A stretch of DNA of 64,000 nt from DASXAI01 sp963798445 (GTDB taxonomy: Bacteria; Actinomycetota; Acidimicrobiia; Acidimicrobiales; Ilumatobacteraceae): the NCBI GenBank assembly GCA_963798445.1, contig CAWCTH010000003.1, forward strand, positions 1,612,001 to 1,676,000. The letters are read 5' to 3'. Within the stretch, counting starts at the first letter, position 1, and every line of letters starts with the position of its first letter. The notes under the pieces are model-generated. The model did not search any database. It saw only the letters and a program-made list of their open reading frames with translations, and was not told the origin of the DNA. The position numbers were made by a program, and so were the translations under genes. Shown one piece after another: positions 53,039 to 61,344 of this stretch.

Positions 53039-54202
53039 ATGCGCATCGCCATGGTCAGCTGGGAGCTGCCGCCGCTCGTCGTCGGCGGCCTCGCCGCCCA
53101 TGTGCACGGGCTGTCGCGAGCCTTGGCCCGGGCCGGCCACGAGGTCGTGGTGTTCACCCTGCATCACGCCGATGTGCCCGACGACTACGTCGCCGACGGG
53201 GTGCGGGTCCTGCGTGCTCGCATCGACCTGCCGTGGCTGCCCGACAGCGACTTCCTGGCCCGGATGAGCTCGGCCAACCACAAACTGGTACAGCTCATGG
53301 CCGCCCTCGACGGATGGCGCCCCGACGTGGTGCACGCCCACGACTGGCTGGCCGCCTGGGCCGGCGACGATCTCCACGTCCTCTGGCACGCTCCGCTCCT
53401 GGCCACCGTGCACGCCACCGAGCGCGGTCGCCACGGGGGTGACCTGCCGGCGGGCCAGCCCGCTGCCATCAACAGCGTCGAGTGGTGGCTCACCTTCCAG
53501 GCCGCCGCCGTGATCACGTGCTCCCGCTACATGCGCGACGCAGTGGTGGCGGCCTTCCAGCTGCCGCTGGACAAGGTGCACGTCGTCCCCAACGGCGTGG
53601 ACGCGGCGGCGTGGGAGCCGCCCGTGCCGGTGCCTCGAAGCGAAGGCGGACCGCTCGTCGTGTCGTGGGGACGGGTCCAGTACGAAAAGGGCTTCCAGAC
53701 CCTGGTGGCGGCGCTGCCGATGCTGCGCCACAGCCATCCTGACCTGCGAGTTGTCATCGCCGGGAGGGGCTCGTTCCTCGGTGAGCTGGAGGCCATCGCG
53801 CAGGGGTTGGGCGTCGACCACATGGTGCGCTTTCCGGGCTTCGTGTCCGATGACGACCTGCGGGACCTGCTGCACACCTGCTCCTGTGCCGTCATCCCGT
53901 CGCTGTACGAGCCGTTCGGCATCGTCGCGCTCGAAGCGCTCGCCGCCGGGGCGCCACTCGTCGCCGCCGCCACGGGCGGGCTGGTGGAGGTGCTGGAGGG
54001 CACCGGCGCCGGCCTGCTCTACCCACCGGGCGACGCCGGCGCGCTGTCGGTGGCCCTCCAGCGCATGCTGGACGAGCCCGCCCTGGCCAAGACCAGCCAG
54101 GACGCCGGCGCCCACCTCGTTCATGAGGTGTACAGCTGGGACGCCGTGGCCGCCGCAACGGTGCCTCGATACGAGGCGTTGCTGGCCGAAGCGAAATCCT
54201 GA
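53039..54202 (+). CDS. GT4 family glycosyltransferase (GlgA/GlgM-like)
   Basis: A 387-residue GT-B enzyme. The N-terminal MRIAMVSWELPPLVVGGLAAHV and HAHDWLAAWAG resemble glycogen-synthase-like GT4 enzymes, and the C-terminal SLYEPFGIVALEALAAG has the E-x7-E motif. Position next to an alpha-glucan phosphorylase suggests alpha-glucan or maltose-1-phosphate metabolism, but the donor is not proven. ATG 53039. Confidence 0.88.
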   Translation: MRIAMVSWELPPLVVGGLAAHVHGLSRALARAGHEVVVFTLHHADVPDDYVADGVRVLRARIDLPWLPDSDFLARMSSANHKLVQLMAALDGWRPDVVHAHDWLAAWAGDDLHVLWHAPLLATVHATERGRHGGDLPAGQPAAINSVEWWLTFQAAAVITCSRYMRDAVVAAFQLPLDKVHVVPNGVDAAAWEPPVPVPRSEGGPLVVSWGRVQYEKGFQTLVAALPMLRHSHPDLRVVIAGRGSFLGELEAIAQGLGVDHMVRFPGFVSDDDLRDLLHTCSCAVIPSLYEPFGIVALEALAAGAPLVAAATGGLVEVLEGTGAGLLYPPGDAGALSVALQRMLDEPALAKTSQDAGAHLVHEVYSWDAVAAATVPRYEALLAEAKS

Positions 54203-54244
54203 CGCAACGCCCCGGTCATCCGGGCTTGGCTACGGTGCGGGGTC

Positions 54245-56779
54245 ATGAAGGCTCTGCGCAGCTTCAGCGTCCGACCACGCCTCCCGGAGTCCCTGATGGC
54301 TCTCGAGCGCCTGGCCATGAACCTGCGCTGGTCGTGGGACGACCGCACCCGGGACCTGTTCCGATGGGTCGACCCCGACGGCTGGGACGCGTCGGTCCAT
54401 GACCCGGTGCGCCTGCTCGGCCTGGTGCGGCGCGATCGGATCGAGTCCCTGGCGGGCGACCCCGGTTTCCTGCGCTACCTCTCCGAAATCGACGATGAGC
54501 TGGACCGATACCTCACCCGGCCGCGCTGGTTCCAGAGCCGGGCGGCCAGGAGCGCGCTCCGCCAAGTCGCCTACTTCTCCCCCGAGTTCGGCATCGCCGA
54601 GGCCGTGCCGCAGTACTCCGGCGGTCTGGGGGTGCTGGCCGGCGATCATCTGAAGGCCACCTCCGACCTCGGCGTGCCCCTCGTGGGCGTCGGCCTCTTC
54701 TACCGCAACGGCTACTTCCGGCAGCGGCTCAGCCTCGACGGGTGGCAGCAAGAGCAGTTCCCGACGCTCGATCCCTACGCCATGGCCCTCACGCTCTGTG
54801 AAGGCGTACGGGTCCGGGTCGACCTGGCCGGCGAGCCCCTCACCGCCCAGATCTGGCGGGCCGACGTGGGCCGCACCCCGCTGTACCTCCTCGACGCCGA
54901 CATCGAGGAGAACTCGCCCGAGATCCGAGAGGTCACCGACCGCCTCTACGGTGGCGACGCCGAGCACCGCATCCGCCAGGAGATCCTGCTCGGGATCGGC
55001 GGCGTGCGGGCGCTGCGGGCCCTCGGCATCGACGCCCAGGTGTTCCACACGAACGAGGGCCACGCCGGCTTCCTGGGACTGGAGCGCATGCGGGAGCTGG
55101 TCATCGACGGCATGAGTGCGGTCGAAGCGCTGGAGGCGGTGCGCGCCGGCTGCGTGTTCACCACCCACACACCGGTCCCTGCCGGGATCGACCGCTTTCC
55201 CCGGGCACTGATGGAGCGCTACTTCAAGCCCTTCGTCGAGGAGTACGGCTACACCGTCGAGCAGCTCATGCAGCTCGGCCTGCGCCCCGACGAGCCCGAG
55301 GAGAACCGCTTCAACATGGCCGTCATGGGGCTGCGCCTCGCCGGTCGCTCGAACGCGGTGGCCCAGCTGCACGCCGACGTCAGCCGTGAGATGTTCGCCG
55401 GCCTCTGGCCCGACGTGCCTGTCGAGGAGGTACCGATCGCCGGTGTCACCAATGGTGTGCACGCCCAGACGTGGATCTCGCCGGAGATGGACGACATCCT
55501 GTCGCGCTACGTGCTGCCGGACTGGAACTCCGCCACCGCGCTCGACTGGGAACGCGTCCGGGAGGTTCGCGACGACGAGCTATGGCGGGCCCGTGAGCAG
55601 GGGCGCGAGCGCATGGTCGGCGTGGTCCGGGACCGGCTGAGGTCGTCGAAGCTGGCCCAGGGGCTCTCGGTGAGCGATGTCGCCTGGACCGATGAGGTGC
55701 TCGATCCCAAGATCCTCACGATCGGCTTCGCCCGACGCTTCGCCACCTACAAGCGCGCCACCCTGCTGCTGTCGCAGCCGGCGAGGCTCAAGGCGCTCCT
55801 GCTGGCGCCTGACCGGCCGGTGCAGTTCGTCTTCGCCGGCAAGGCGCACCCCGCCGACGACGCCGGCAAGGCCCTGATCCAGCAGGTGTACCGCTTCGCC
55901 AACCAGCCCGACGTGCGCCACCGGTTCGTGTTCATCGACGACTACGACATCGCCGTGGCCCGCGGCTTGCTGCACGGCTCGGACGTGTGGCTCAACACAC
56001 CCCGGCGCCCCCACGAGGCGTGCGGCACCAGCGGCATGAAAGCGGCCCTCAACGGCGGGCTCAACTGCTCCATCCTGGACGGCTGGTGGGACGAGTGGTT
56101 CGACGGGACCAACGGCTGGGCCATCTCGTCGGCCGAGGGTGAAGAGGACCTCGTGCGCCGCGACGAGATGGAGGCCAACAGCCTGTTCGACCTGCTGGAA
56201 CGCCAGATCGTGCCGCTCTACTACCAGCGCACCGAGGGACCCGTGCCGCGACGCTGGATCGATCGGGTGAAGCACGATCTCATCTCGCTGGGCCCGAAGG
56301 TGACCGCCAGCCGGATGGTGCGCGACTACGTCACGCTGCTGTACGAGCCGGCCGCCGCCGGCGCCAACCGCATGGCCGCCGCCGATCACGCCGCCGCCAA
56401 AGCCCTCGCCGCCTGGAAGCACCGCGTGCTCGCAGGCTGGAGCTTGGTGCAGATCACGGGCGTGTCGGCCGACACCGGCTCCGCCGAGCTGTCCAGCCTC
56501 CGCACGGTCACGGTGACCGTGGCGCTCGGGCCGTTGGAGCCGTCCGACGTCGCCGTGCAGCTGCTCCACGGCCCCGTCGGCCAGGGCGACGAGCTGGTCG
56601 ACGCCCAACTGGTGACCTTGACGCACGAGGGCACCGACCCCGACGGCACCGCCCGCTACGAGGGCGGCTTCGCCTGCGACACCGTGGGGCGCTACGGGTT
56701 CACGGTCCGCGTGCTACCGCATCACCCGGACCTGGCCAGCCCGGTCGAGCTGGGCCGCATCATCTGGGCCGCCCCGTAA
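54245..56779 (+). CDS. glgP: alpha-glucan phosphorylase (GT35)
   Basis: An 844-residue pyridoxal-phosphate enzyme releasing glucose-1-phosphate from glycogen or maltodextrin. SPEFGIAEAVPQYSGGLGVLAGDHLK marks the shorter bacterial/archaeal glgP group; PHEACGTSGMKAALNGG carries the PLP lysine. The last 150 residues form an extra domain after the phosphorylase core. Together with the preceding GT4 it could cycle alpha-glucan. ATG 54245. Confidence 0.93.
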   Translation: MKALRSFSVRPRLPESLMALERLAMNLRWSWDDRTRDLFRWVDPDGWDASVHDPVRLLGLVRRDRIESLAGDPGFLRYLSEIDDELDRYLTRPRWFQSRAARSALRQVAYFSPEFGIAEAVPQYSGGLGVLAGDHLKATSDLGVPLVGVGLFYRNGYFRQRLSLDGWQQEQFPTLDPYAMALTLCEGVRVRVDLAGEPLTAQIWRADVGRTPLYLLDADIEENSPEIREVTDRLYGGDAEHRIRQEILLGIGGVRALRALGIDAQVFHTNEGHAGFLGLERMRELVIDGMSAVEALEAVRAGCVFTTHTPVPAGIDRFPRALMERYFKPFVEEYGYTVEQLMQLGLRPDEPEENRFNMAVMGLRLAGRSNAVAQLHADVSREMFAGLWPDVPVEEVPIAGVTNGVHAQTWISPEMDDILSRYVLPDWNSATALDWERVREVRDDELWRAREQGRERMVGVVRDRLRSSKLAQGLSVSDVAWTDEVLDPKILTIGFARRFATYKRATLLLSQPARLKALLLAPDRPVQFVFAGKAHPADDAGKALIQQVYRFANQPDVRHRFVFIDDYDIAVARGLLHGSDVWLNTPRRPHEACGTSGMKAALNGGLNCSILDGWWDEWFDGTNGWAISSAEGEEDLVRRDEMEANSLFDLLERQIVPLYYQRTEGPVPRRWIDRVKHDLISLGPKVTASRMVRDYVTLLYEPAAAGANRMAAADHAAAKALAAWKHRVLAGWSLVQITGVSADTGSAELSSLRTVTVTVALGPLEPSDVAVQLLHGPVGQGDELVDAQLVTLTHEGTDPDGTARYEGGFACDTVGRYGFTVRVLPHHPDLASPVELGRIIWAAP

Positions 56780-56825
56780 CCCCGCGGCCGGCTCGCCCAC
56801 CGCGTTTCCGTCCCGGGCAGGTCGG

Positions 56826-56895
56826 CGCGCCGCGGAATTTCGCGTGGGCTGAACGCTTGACCGCGCCACAGGGGGTCCAAGCGCGGGCTGCGCGA
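56826..56895 (+). repeat. second intergenic repeat, copy D1
   Basis: Shares GGGCTGAACGCTTGACCGCGC, preceded by AATTTCGCGT or AATTCGCGC, with 57197-57262; a trailing GTCC(A/G)AGCGCG block follows in both. Confidence 0.65.
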
Positions 56896-57080
56896 TGTGG
56901 GCCGGGGTCGGCGGCCAGCCGTCGGCGGTCGGGCGGCGGGCAGGATCGGCCGTCGGCGGTCGGCGGGGCGCCCGTACGACCGGCGGCGGAGGTCTCCCTG
57001 GTGCTGGTCGCGGAGGGTGGCCGGCACGGGTGGTGCTGGCTGCTTCTTGTCGCGCTTGAGTGTCGATTCTGGGGCACACC

Positions 57081-57176
57081 TGCACCGAGAAGCGCCGATG
57101 CACCGAGAAGCGTCAGCGGACTACTCACGCAGCGTGGTCTCGGTCGAGAAGGTCTCGCCCGGCGACGACGCCGGCA
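57081..57176 (+). repeat. dispersed intergenic repeat, copy C
   Basis: Carries GCACCGAGAAGCG twice, then CTCACGCAGCGTGG and GGTCTCGCCCGGCGAC, in the order seen at 4002-4094 and 14122-14189. Confidence 0.6.
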
Positions 57177-57196
57177 CCCACCGGGGCGCCAACCCC

Positions 57197-57262
57197 GGCA
57201 ATTCGCGCGGGCTGAACGCTTGACCGCGCTCCAGCGCGTCCGAGCGCGCAGGCCGCGCGCAT
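57197..57262 (+). repeat. second intergenic repeat, copy D2
   Basis: Best copy: GGGCTGAACGCTTGACCGCGC then GTCCGAGCGCGCAGGCCGCGCG. The second block recurs at 41756-41777. Confidence 0.65.
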
Positions 57263-57265
57263 TTG

Positions 57266-57345
57266 GACCGGGGGCCGGGGCCGGGGGTCGGGGCCGGGGC
57301 CGGGGCCGGGGCCGGGCCGGGCCGCGGGGCGGCGGTCGGGGGGCT
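57266..57345. repeat. GGGGCC tract
   Basis: About 80 bases of GGGGCCGGGGCC-type sequence on the plus strand immediately upstream of the sigma gene, with potential to form G-quadruplexes. Confidence 0.8.
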
Positions 57346-57370
57346 CGGGTCGCGTCGGTAGCCTCTGGCG

Positions 57371-57919
57371 GTGCTCGACGAGGGGGTGGCGGAGCGGTTC
57401 CGTGACGGCGACGCCGACGCCGTGCGCGCCATCTACCGCGAGTACGGCCGCCTCGTGTACGCCGTCGCCCACAAGGTCCTCGGCGACAAGACCCTGGCCG
57501 AGGATGCCACCCAGCAGGCCTTCGTCCAGGCCTGGAAGGCGGCGGCCACCTTCGACCCGACGCGGGAGCTCGGACCGTGGCTGGCCACCATCGCCCGCCG
57601 CGCCGCCATCGACGTCCACCGGCGGGAGTCGCGCCGCGCCAGCCAGGCCCTCGACGACGTGGCCCCCGGGCACCCGGCCGTGGTGACGCTGCCACCGTCG
57701 GCCGAGCAGGCCTACGACGTGTGGGAGGTCCGCCGGGCGGTGGACGAGCTCCCCGCCGACGAGCGCGCCGTCGTGCAGCTCCAGCACCTCGAGGGCCTCA
57801 CCCACGCCGAGGTCGCCGTTCGCCTGGATGTGCCCGTCGGTACCGTGAAATCGCGATCGTTCCGAGCCCACAAGCGCCTGGCAGGCCGGCTCGGCTACCT
57901 ACGGGAGGACGGACCGTGA
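57371..57919 (+). CDS. ECF-type RNA polymerase sigma factor
   Basis: A 182-residue sigma-70 family protein with only regions 2 and 4. Region 2 includes YAVAHKVLGDKTLAEDATQQAFVQAW and region 4 has DERAVVQLQHLEGLTHAEVAVRLDVPVGTVKSRSFRAHKRL. The GTG start lies at 57371 after a GGGGCC tract. The following anti-sigma-like membrane protein is 45 bases away, so the two are a cognate pair. Confidence 0.92.
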   Translation: MLDEGVAERFRDGDADAVRAIYREYGRLVYAVAHKVLGDKTLAEDATQQAFVQAWKAAATFDPTRELGPWLATIARRAAIDVHRRESRRASQALDDVAPGHPAVVTLPPSAEQAYDVWEVRRAVDELPADERAVVQLQHLEGLTHAEVAVRLDVPVGTVKSRSFRAHKRLAGRLGYLREDGP

Positions 57920-57964
57920 ACCGAGTCCCGACGGCCGCCGTAGATATGTGGCGGAAGGTGAACC

Positions 57965-58612
57965 ATGGCTAGAGACGACGACCGGGTCGCAGAGCTTGCA
58001 GGCGACGGCGGGCTGTCACTCGACCCGGCGGAACAGGCTGAGCTGGAGGAGCTGCGCGCGCTCCTGGCTGATCCTGCCGTCTGGGCCGAGCCCGATCCCT
58101 CGCTGGAAGACCGGGTGGTCTCGGCCATCACAACCGAAGCGAGCCAGCGGCCGGGGCGGCCGGTGGCGACCCGGCCGTACGCCCGTTCCCGGCGACCCTG
58201 GATGTTCGCCGTCGCAGGTGTGGCCGCCGCCGCGTTGATCGCCCTGGCCGTCTCGTTCTCGTTGCGCAGCGGCACGTCGTCGCCAGAGTTCTCGATGGCG
58301 CTGACGGCAACCGAGCTGATCCCCGGCGCCCAGGGCAACGCCACCCTCACCAAGACGGACTCGGGCTGGCGCATCGAGCTGGATGCCACCGGCCTGCCCC
58401 GCCTCGACAGCGGCCGCTTCTACCAGGCCTGGCTCCGCAACGCCGATGGCGTGCTGGTACCCATCGGCACGTTCAACGAGGGCCAGAAGGTGACGCTCTG
58501 GGCGGGCGTGTCACCGGTGGACTTCCCCACCCTCACGGTCACCCAGGAGGCCGCCGACGGCGAGCAGGCGTCGTCGGGTCAGCGGGTCCTCGTCGGCCAG
58601 ATCACGCGATGA
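57965..58612 (+). CDS. anti-sigma factor-like membrane protein (RskA C-terminal type)
   Basis: A 215-residue single-pass protein. The cytoplasmic N-terminal 75 residues are helical and acidic but lack the HxxxCxxC zinc motif; the helix at about 79-101 is followed by an extracytoplasmic beta domain with SGRFYQAWLRNADGVLVPIGTF, typical of RskA. It likely holds the preceding ECF sigma at the membrane. The ATG has GGAAGG 6 bases upstream. Confidence 0.85.
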   Translation: MARDDDRVAELAGDGGLSLDPAEQAELEELRALLADPAVWAEPDPSLEDRVVSAITTEASQRPGRPVATRPYARSRRPWMFAVAGVAAAALIALAVSFSLRSGTSSPEFSMALTATELIPGAQGNATLTKTDSGWRIELDATGLPRLDSGRFYQAWLRNADGVLVPIGTFNEGQKVTLWAGVSPVDFPTLTVTQEAADGEQASSGQRVLVGQITR

Positions 58613-58637
58613 CTGGCCCCACCAACGGCGCCGCGCG

Positions 58638-59420
58638 CTAGCGCCCGGTGAACTGGGCCTTGCCCGGCCCGTGCTCGAGAAAGCTCTTCACGCCGATCTG
58701 GCTGTCCTCCGTGTGGAACACCTCCACGAACAGGTCGCGCTCGATCGCCAGCCCGTCGCCCACGGTGTGGTCCATCCCGGCGTCGACGGCCCGCTTGACC
58801 AGCGCCTGCGCCGTCAGCGCTCCCGCCGCCACCGCGGCCGCCAAGGCCAGCGCCCGGGCGTTCACCTCTTCGTGGGGCACGACCTCGTCGACGAGACCGA
58901 TGCGCAGCGCCTCCTCGGCCTTCACCTGACGCCCGGTGATCATGATCTCCTTGGCCCGCGCCGGCCCGACCAGCCGCGGCAGCCGTTGCGTCCCACCGCC
59001 GCCGGGAATGATGCCCAGGAGGATCTCGGGCTGACCGAACACGGCCCGCTCCGAGGCCACCCGGTAGTCGCAGGCCAGGGCCAGCTCGGAGCCGCCGCCG
59101 AGGGCGTACCCGGCGACGGCGGCGATCACGAAGCGGGGGATGTCCGCCAGCGCCTGGAGGGCGTCGTGGATGGTGGTGGTGATGATGCGGCCCTCTTCCG
59201 GGCCGCCGAACTCGCTGATGTCGGCGCCGGCGGCGAAGATTCGCTCACCGCCGGTCACGACCACCGCGCCGGGCGGGTCGGCGGCCAGTGCCTCGGCGTG
59301 GGCCCGCAGCCGCCGCATGAGGGCGCCCGACAGGGCGTTGACCTTCGGGTTGTCAAGGGTGAGGACGGCCACGCCGTCGTCGCGTCGTTCCAGTCGGACC
59401 AGCTCGGGTTCGTCGGCCAT
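58638..59420 (-). CDS. enoyl-CoA hydratase/isomerase family protein
   Basis: A 260-residue crotonase-fold protein hydrating 2-enoyl-CoA. The oxyanion-hole segment AAGADISEF and the two acidic catalytic positions GGGSELALACD and GQPEILLGIIPGGGG are present. ATG 59420 is preferred; the frame extends upstream to 59480 but without homology. It follows meaB by 17 bases on the same strand, fitting fatty-acid or branched-chain acyl-CoA catabolism. Confidence 0.9.
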   Translation of the reverse strand: MADEPELVRLERRDDGVAVLTLDNPKVNALSGALMRRLRAHAEALAADPPGAVVVTGGERIFAAGADISEFGGPEEGRIITTTIHDALQALADIPRFVIAAVAGYALGGGSELALACDYRVASERAVFGQPEILLGIIPGGGGTQRLPRLVGPARAKEIMITGRQVKAEEALRIGLVDEVVPHEEVNARALALAAAVAAGALTAQALVKRAVDAGMDHTVGDGLAIERDLFVEVFHTEDSQIGVKSFLEHGPGKAQFTGR

Positions 59421-59437
59421 GGCGACAGTTTGACCGC

Positions 59438-60394
59438 TCAGGCCCCGACACCCCGCAACAGCTCGTCGGCCGCCGACCATGGATCGAGACGGCGGTCGAG
59501 GACGTCGGACTCCAGCTCGTCGTAACGGTCACCGCCGCACAGCTCACGGGCCCGCAGATCGAGGCGCGACATGATGATGCCACGCAGCTCGTCGCGCAGG
59601 CGGCGCTGGCGGCGCTCCTCCAGCACACCCGACTTCTCGGCGTACTGGCGATGGTCCTGCACCGCCTGCCACAGCTCGGGCACGCCGGCGGCCGTGGAGC
59701 CCACCGTGGCCACGATGGGGGGTCGCCAGTCGCCCAAGTCGGACAGGTCCAGCATGAGCTCGAGGTCACGCCGCGTCTGGTCCACGCCCGGGCGGTCGGC
59801 CTTGTTGATGACGAAGATGTCGGCCACCTCCATGAGGCCCGCCTTGTTGGCCTGCACGGCATCGCCCCACCCCGGGTTCACGACCACGACGGTGGTGTCG
59901 GCCTTCGCCGCGATCTCGACCTCGACCTGGCCCACCCCGACCGTCTCGACGATCACGGTCTCCCTGCCGGCGGCGTCGAGCAGCCGGATGGCCTCGGGGG
60001 CGGCCAGGGCCAGGCCGCCGAGGTGGCCGCGGGTCGCCATCGACCGGATGAAGACGCCGGGATCGGTGGCGTGCTCCTGCATGCGCACGCGGTCACCGAG
60101 GATGGCGCCCCCGGTGAAGGGCGACGACGGGTCGATGGCCAGCACGGTCACCTCCTCGTCGCGCGACCGGAGGTGGCCGATGATGGCGCTCGTCAGCGTG
60201 GACTTGCCCGCCCCCGGCGAGCCGGTGATGCCGATTGTGTAGGCCCGGCCACCGAGGGGATAGGCGAGGCGGCCGACGGCGCGTGCACCGTCCCCCCCGC
60301 GCTCGACGAGCGACAGGAGGCGGGCCAGCGCGCCACGATCGCCGGCCCGGGCGGCGTGGAGGAGGCGTTCAGGATCGACGTTGCGCAACCGCAC
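59438..60394 (-). CDS. meaB: methylmalonyl-CoA mutase-associated GTPase MeaB
   Basis: A 318-residue G3E GTPase that guards and loads the B12-dependent methylmalonyl-CoA mutase. GSPGAGKST (Walker A), VETVGVGQVEVEI, and NKADRPG (base specificity) are present. Mutase subunits are not in this window. It lies three bases after the NfuA-like gene and before an enoyl-CoA hydratase on the same strand. Confidence 0.95.
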   Translation of the reverse strand: MRLRNVDPERLLHAARAGDRGALARLLSLVERGGDGARAVGRLAYPLGGRAYTIGITGSPGAGKSTLTSAIIGHLRSRDEEVTVLAIDPSSPFTGGAILGDRVRMQEHATDPGVFIRSMATRGHLGGLALAAPEAIRLLDAAGRETVIVETVGVGQVEVEIAAKADTTVVVVNPGWGDAVQANKAGLMEVADIFVINKADRPGVDQTRRDLELMLDLSDLGDWRPPIVATVGSTAAGVPELWQAVQDHRQYAEKSGVLEERRQRRLRDELRGIIMSRLDLRARELCGGDRYDELESDVLDRRLDPWSAADELLRGVGA

Positions 60395-60397
60395 GCG

Positions 60398-60622
60398 TCA
60401 GACCGCCACCACTTCGGTGACGCCGTCGACTCGGTCACGCATGATGCGCTCGATGCCCGCCTTGAGCGTGTCGGTCGACACCGGACACGTCCCGCACGCC
60501 CCGACGAGGGTGACCGTGACCACACCGCTGTTCTCGTCGACGTCGCGCAGCACGATGTCGCCACCGTCGGCCTGTAGGGCCGGCCGGATGGCCTCGATCG
60601 TCTGTTCTACCTGTTCGCGCAC
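60398..60622 (-). CDS. NifU C-terminal domain (NfuA-like) Fe-S carrier
   Basis: A 74-residue stand-alone Nfu domain with the CGTCPVS (CxxC) cluster-binding motif that carries [4Fe-4S] clusters to target proteins. It heads the meaB operon. ATG 60622. A small size is normal for such stand-alone Nfu proteins. Confidence 0.93.
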   Translation of the reverse strand: MREQVEQTIEAIRPALQADGGDIVLRDVDENSGVVTVTLVGACGTCPVSTDTLKAGIERIMRDRVDGVTEVVAV

Positions 60623-60691
60623 GTCGCTCCTCGTTGTTGCCGGTACCGGCGACCGTCCAGTCTCGCAGCTCTGGACCTAGCATCGCCACGT

Positions 60692-61180
60692 ATGGCAACG
60701 CCCTGGCGCACGCTCGTTGTTCCCACGCTGCTCGCAGTGGCGCTGACGGCGGCGTGCGGTTCCGACAACGGTTCATCAGCATCGACCACCGCGGCGGCTT
60801 CGGGCGGCACCAGCGCACCGGGCCAGGTCGTCACCTCCGCCCCCAACAGCTCGGTGCCCACGCCGGCCAGCACCGGTGACACCGCCGCCCCGGCCACCGA
60901 GCAGATCCCGGGCTCCTCGAACGAGATCATCGTGCACGTCGGCGTCGACGACGCCGCCACCGTCGGCTCACGCGTCGAGAACGTGGCGCTCGGCTCCGAC
61001 GTGGTGCTGCGCCTCACCTCCGACACCGACGAGACCTACCACGTCCACGGTTACGACCTGGAGCAGAAGGTGGCGGCCGGCGTGGAGGCCCAGTTCGAGT
61101 TCACCGCCGACAAGGCCGGCGACTTCGAGGTCGAGAGCCACAACACCGAAAAGGTGTACGTGGTGCTCCACGTGAGCTGA
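60692..61180 (+). CDS. cupredoxin-like lipoprotein
   Basis: A 162-residue secreted protein with lipobox LTAAC (about 18-22), a Ser/Thr/Ala-rich linker and a beta domain with DETYHVHGYDLE and DFEVESHNTEKVYVVLHV. The fold resembles cupredoxin 1 domains, but the usual Cys ligand is absent; His residues in HVHGYD and ESHN could still bind copper. The small membrane protein gene follows after 5 bases. Confidence 0.8.
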   Translation: MATPWRTLVVPTLLAVALTAACGSDNGSSASTTAAASGGTSAPGQVVTSAPNSSVPTPASTGDTAAPATEQIPGSSNEIIVHVGVDDAATVGSRVENVALGSDVVLRLTSDTDETYHVHGYDLEQKVAAGVEAQFEFTADKAGDFEVESHNTEKVYVVLHVS

Positions 61181-61185
61181 CGACG

Positions 61186-61335
61186 ATGGTCTTCGCGCAC
61201 CAGGGTGGTTGGGACGAGATGCTCCTGGTGCTCGGGCCGATCCTGGTGATCGTGCTGCTCCTGCGGCTGGCCCGCAACCGAGCCATCAGCACCAGCGAGG
61301 AGAACGCGACCGACACCGATCCCGACCCCGACTGA
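61186..61335 (+). CDS. small single-TM protein (49 aa)
   Basis: ATG 61186 to TGA 61333-61335 encodes a short protein with one membrane helix (about residues 11-28, MLLVLGPILVIVLLLRLA) and an acidic tail ending in DTDPDPD. It starts 5 bases after the cupredoxin stop, so it is likely an accessory small subunit in the same operon. No family is recognised. Confidence 0.6.
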   Translation: MVFAHQGGWDEMLLVLGPILVIVLLLRLARNRAISTSEENATDTDPDPD

Positions 61336-61344
61336 GCCGTCGAG

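Larger units (their letters stand above)
56780..57370. other. 591-bp non-coding region with several repeats
   Basis: No gene was recognised. The gap holds two copies of one repeat (56826-56895 and 57197-57262), a copy of another dispersed repeat (57081-57176), short GGTCGGCGG-type tracts at 56920-56975 and a GGGGCC tract at 57266-57345. It precedes the sigma factor gene. Confidence 0.6.
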
